Shown here: piece by piece, positions 5,089 through 5,377 of the stretch
Numbering within the stretch: the stretch's first letter is position 1
Layout of the letters: every line of letters starts with the position of its first letter
Source of the DNA: Fidelibacterota bacterium
GTDB taxonomy: Bacteria; Fidelibacterota; Fidelibacteria; Fidelibacterales; Fidelibacteraceae
Assembly (NCBI GenBank): GCA_030596185.1
Contig: JAUVKP010000092.1
Coordinates: 1-5,377 of the forward strand
Length of the DNA stretch: 5,377 nt
Reading direction: 5' to 3'
Translations under genes and position numbers: made by a program
Notes under the pieces: model-generated
The model's database searches: none
What the model was told of the DNA's origin: nothing
The model's input: the letters and a program-made list of their open reading frames with translations, nothing else

Positions 5089-5377
5089 TGGCATGTGTGG
5101 CGGCATAAATAGTGGCGAAGTATTTGATTTCCGGATAGACCATGTTATAGATATAATAACCAAAAGCGGCGCTGAAGTTGTTGGGCTTCAGTTCCCGGAA
5201 GGTTTTAAAAGGCGGTCGCCACAGATATCTTCTATGATAGAAGATGCGACCGGTGTCAGTACTATCATCTCGGGGAATCCCTGTTTTGGTGCTTGTGATC
5301 TTGATTCTGCCCTCATAGGTAGTGTGGATATCCTGTTCCATTTTGGCCATGCCGAACTTGATGATACCAAATTGAGT
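5081..5377 (+). CDS. dph2: Diphthamide biosynthesis protein Dph2, N-terminal part, truncated by window edge
   Basis: An open frame runs from ATG 5081 to the last base (99 codons, no stop). It reads [13 protein letters not shown] at residues 33-45, then [13 protein letters not shown] around 63-74 and [12 protein letters not shown] around 82-93. These are the signature blocks of the first domain of archaeal Dph2. Dph2 is a homodimeric radical enzyme with a [4Fe-4S] cluster that transfers the 3-amino-3-carboxypropyl group of S-adenosylmethionine to a histidine of elongation factor 2, the first step of diphthamide synthesis. Cys72 in GACD corresponds to the first cluster cysteine; the other two lie beyond the window. 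The start overlaps the hpt stop by 8 nt, implying translational coupling. Family confidence is high; start confidence is moderate because ATG 5093 is also in frame. Confidence 0.88.
   Translation, partial: MASGMCGGINSGEVFDFRIDHVIDIITKSGAEVVGLQFPEGFKRRSPQISSMIEDATGVSTIISGNPCFGACDLDSALIGSVDILFHFGHAELDDTKLS

Noticed and set aside
5066..5370. Minus-strand reading frames at the right edge
   Set aside because: The plus strand here encodes the signature blocks of Dph2; the minus frames are shadows.

Overview
The window looks like the chromosome of a methanogenic archaeon, most likely from the Methanosarcinales. The flanking genes are archaeal housekeeping genes: Pelota, an archaeal-type hypoxanthine/guanine phosphoribosyltransferase, and Dph2. 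Translation signals fit the archaeal anti-Shine-Dalgarno (GGAG, GGTGAT), hpt has a TATA box where an archaeal promoter should be, and terminator candidates are T-rich. The order-level assignment is inference from protein style; no 16S is present.

Layout: the 3' end of pelA (1-322, +) is followed by a T-rich terminator candidate and a short GC-rich hairpin. A visibly AT-rich accessory module then occupies 417-4283. On the right the housekeeping DNA resumes with a second GC hairpin, a promoter region, hpt (4522-5088, +) and the start of dph2 (5081 to the window end, +), which overlaps hpt by 8 nt.

The accessory module carries two minus-strand genes in one operon: an AAA+ ATPase (4046-2943) and, 3 nt downstream, a cytoplasmic subtilisin-family (S8) protease (2939-591). 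The pair matches IetA/IetS. That pair is known as a toxin-antitoxin-like stability system on the Agrobacterium Ti plasmid pTiC58 and, under the same name, as an anti-phage system in bacterial defence surveys. All expected catalytic residues are present in both proteins. In the usual model the ATPase restrains or controls the protease; the trigger and substrate are not evident from sequence.

The most unusual feature is how the pair is packaged. It lies between two similarly oriented, diverged copies of a short repeat element (417-502, 86 bp; 4178-4283, 106 bp). Each copy has GGCTTT...AAAGCC ends, an 8-bp perfect hairpin, and three or four iterations of the motif ACTTTMTACACA at 18-20 bp steps. 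The outer edges of the pair, but not the inner ones, are flanked by the same 9-10 bp direct repeat (CATTTAATGG). This is what a target-site duplication around one composite unit would look like. The sequence therefore suggests that a conflict/defence operon entered the pelA-hpt intergenic region as a cassette bounded by non-autonomous, MITE-like repeats. No transposase or integrase is encoded in the window.
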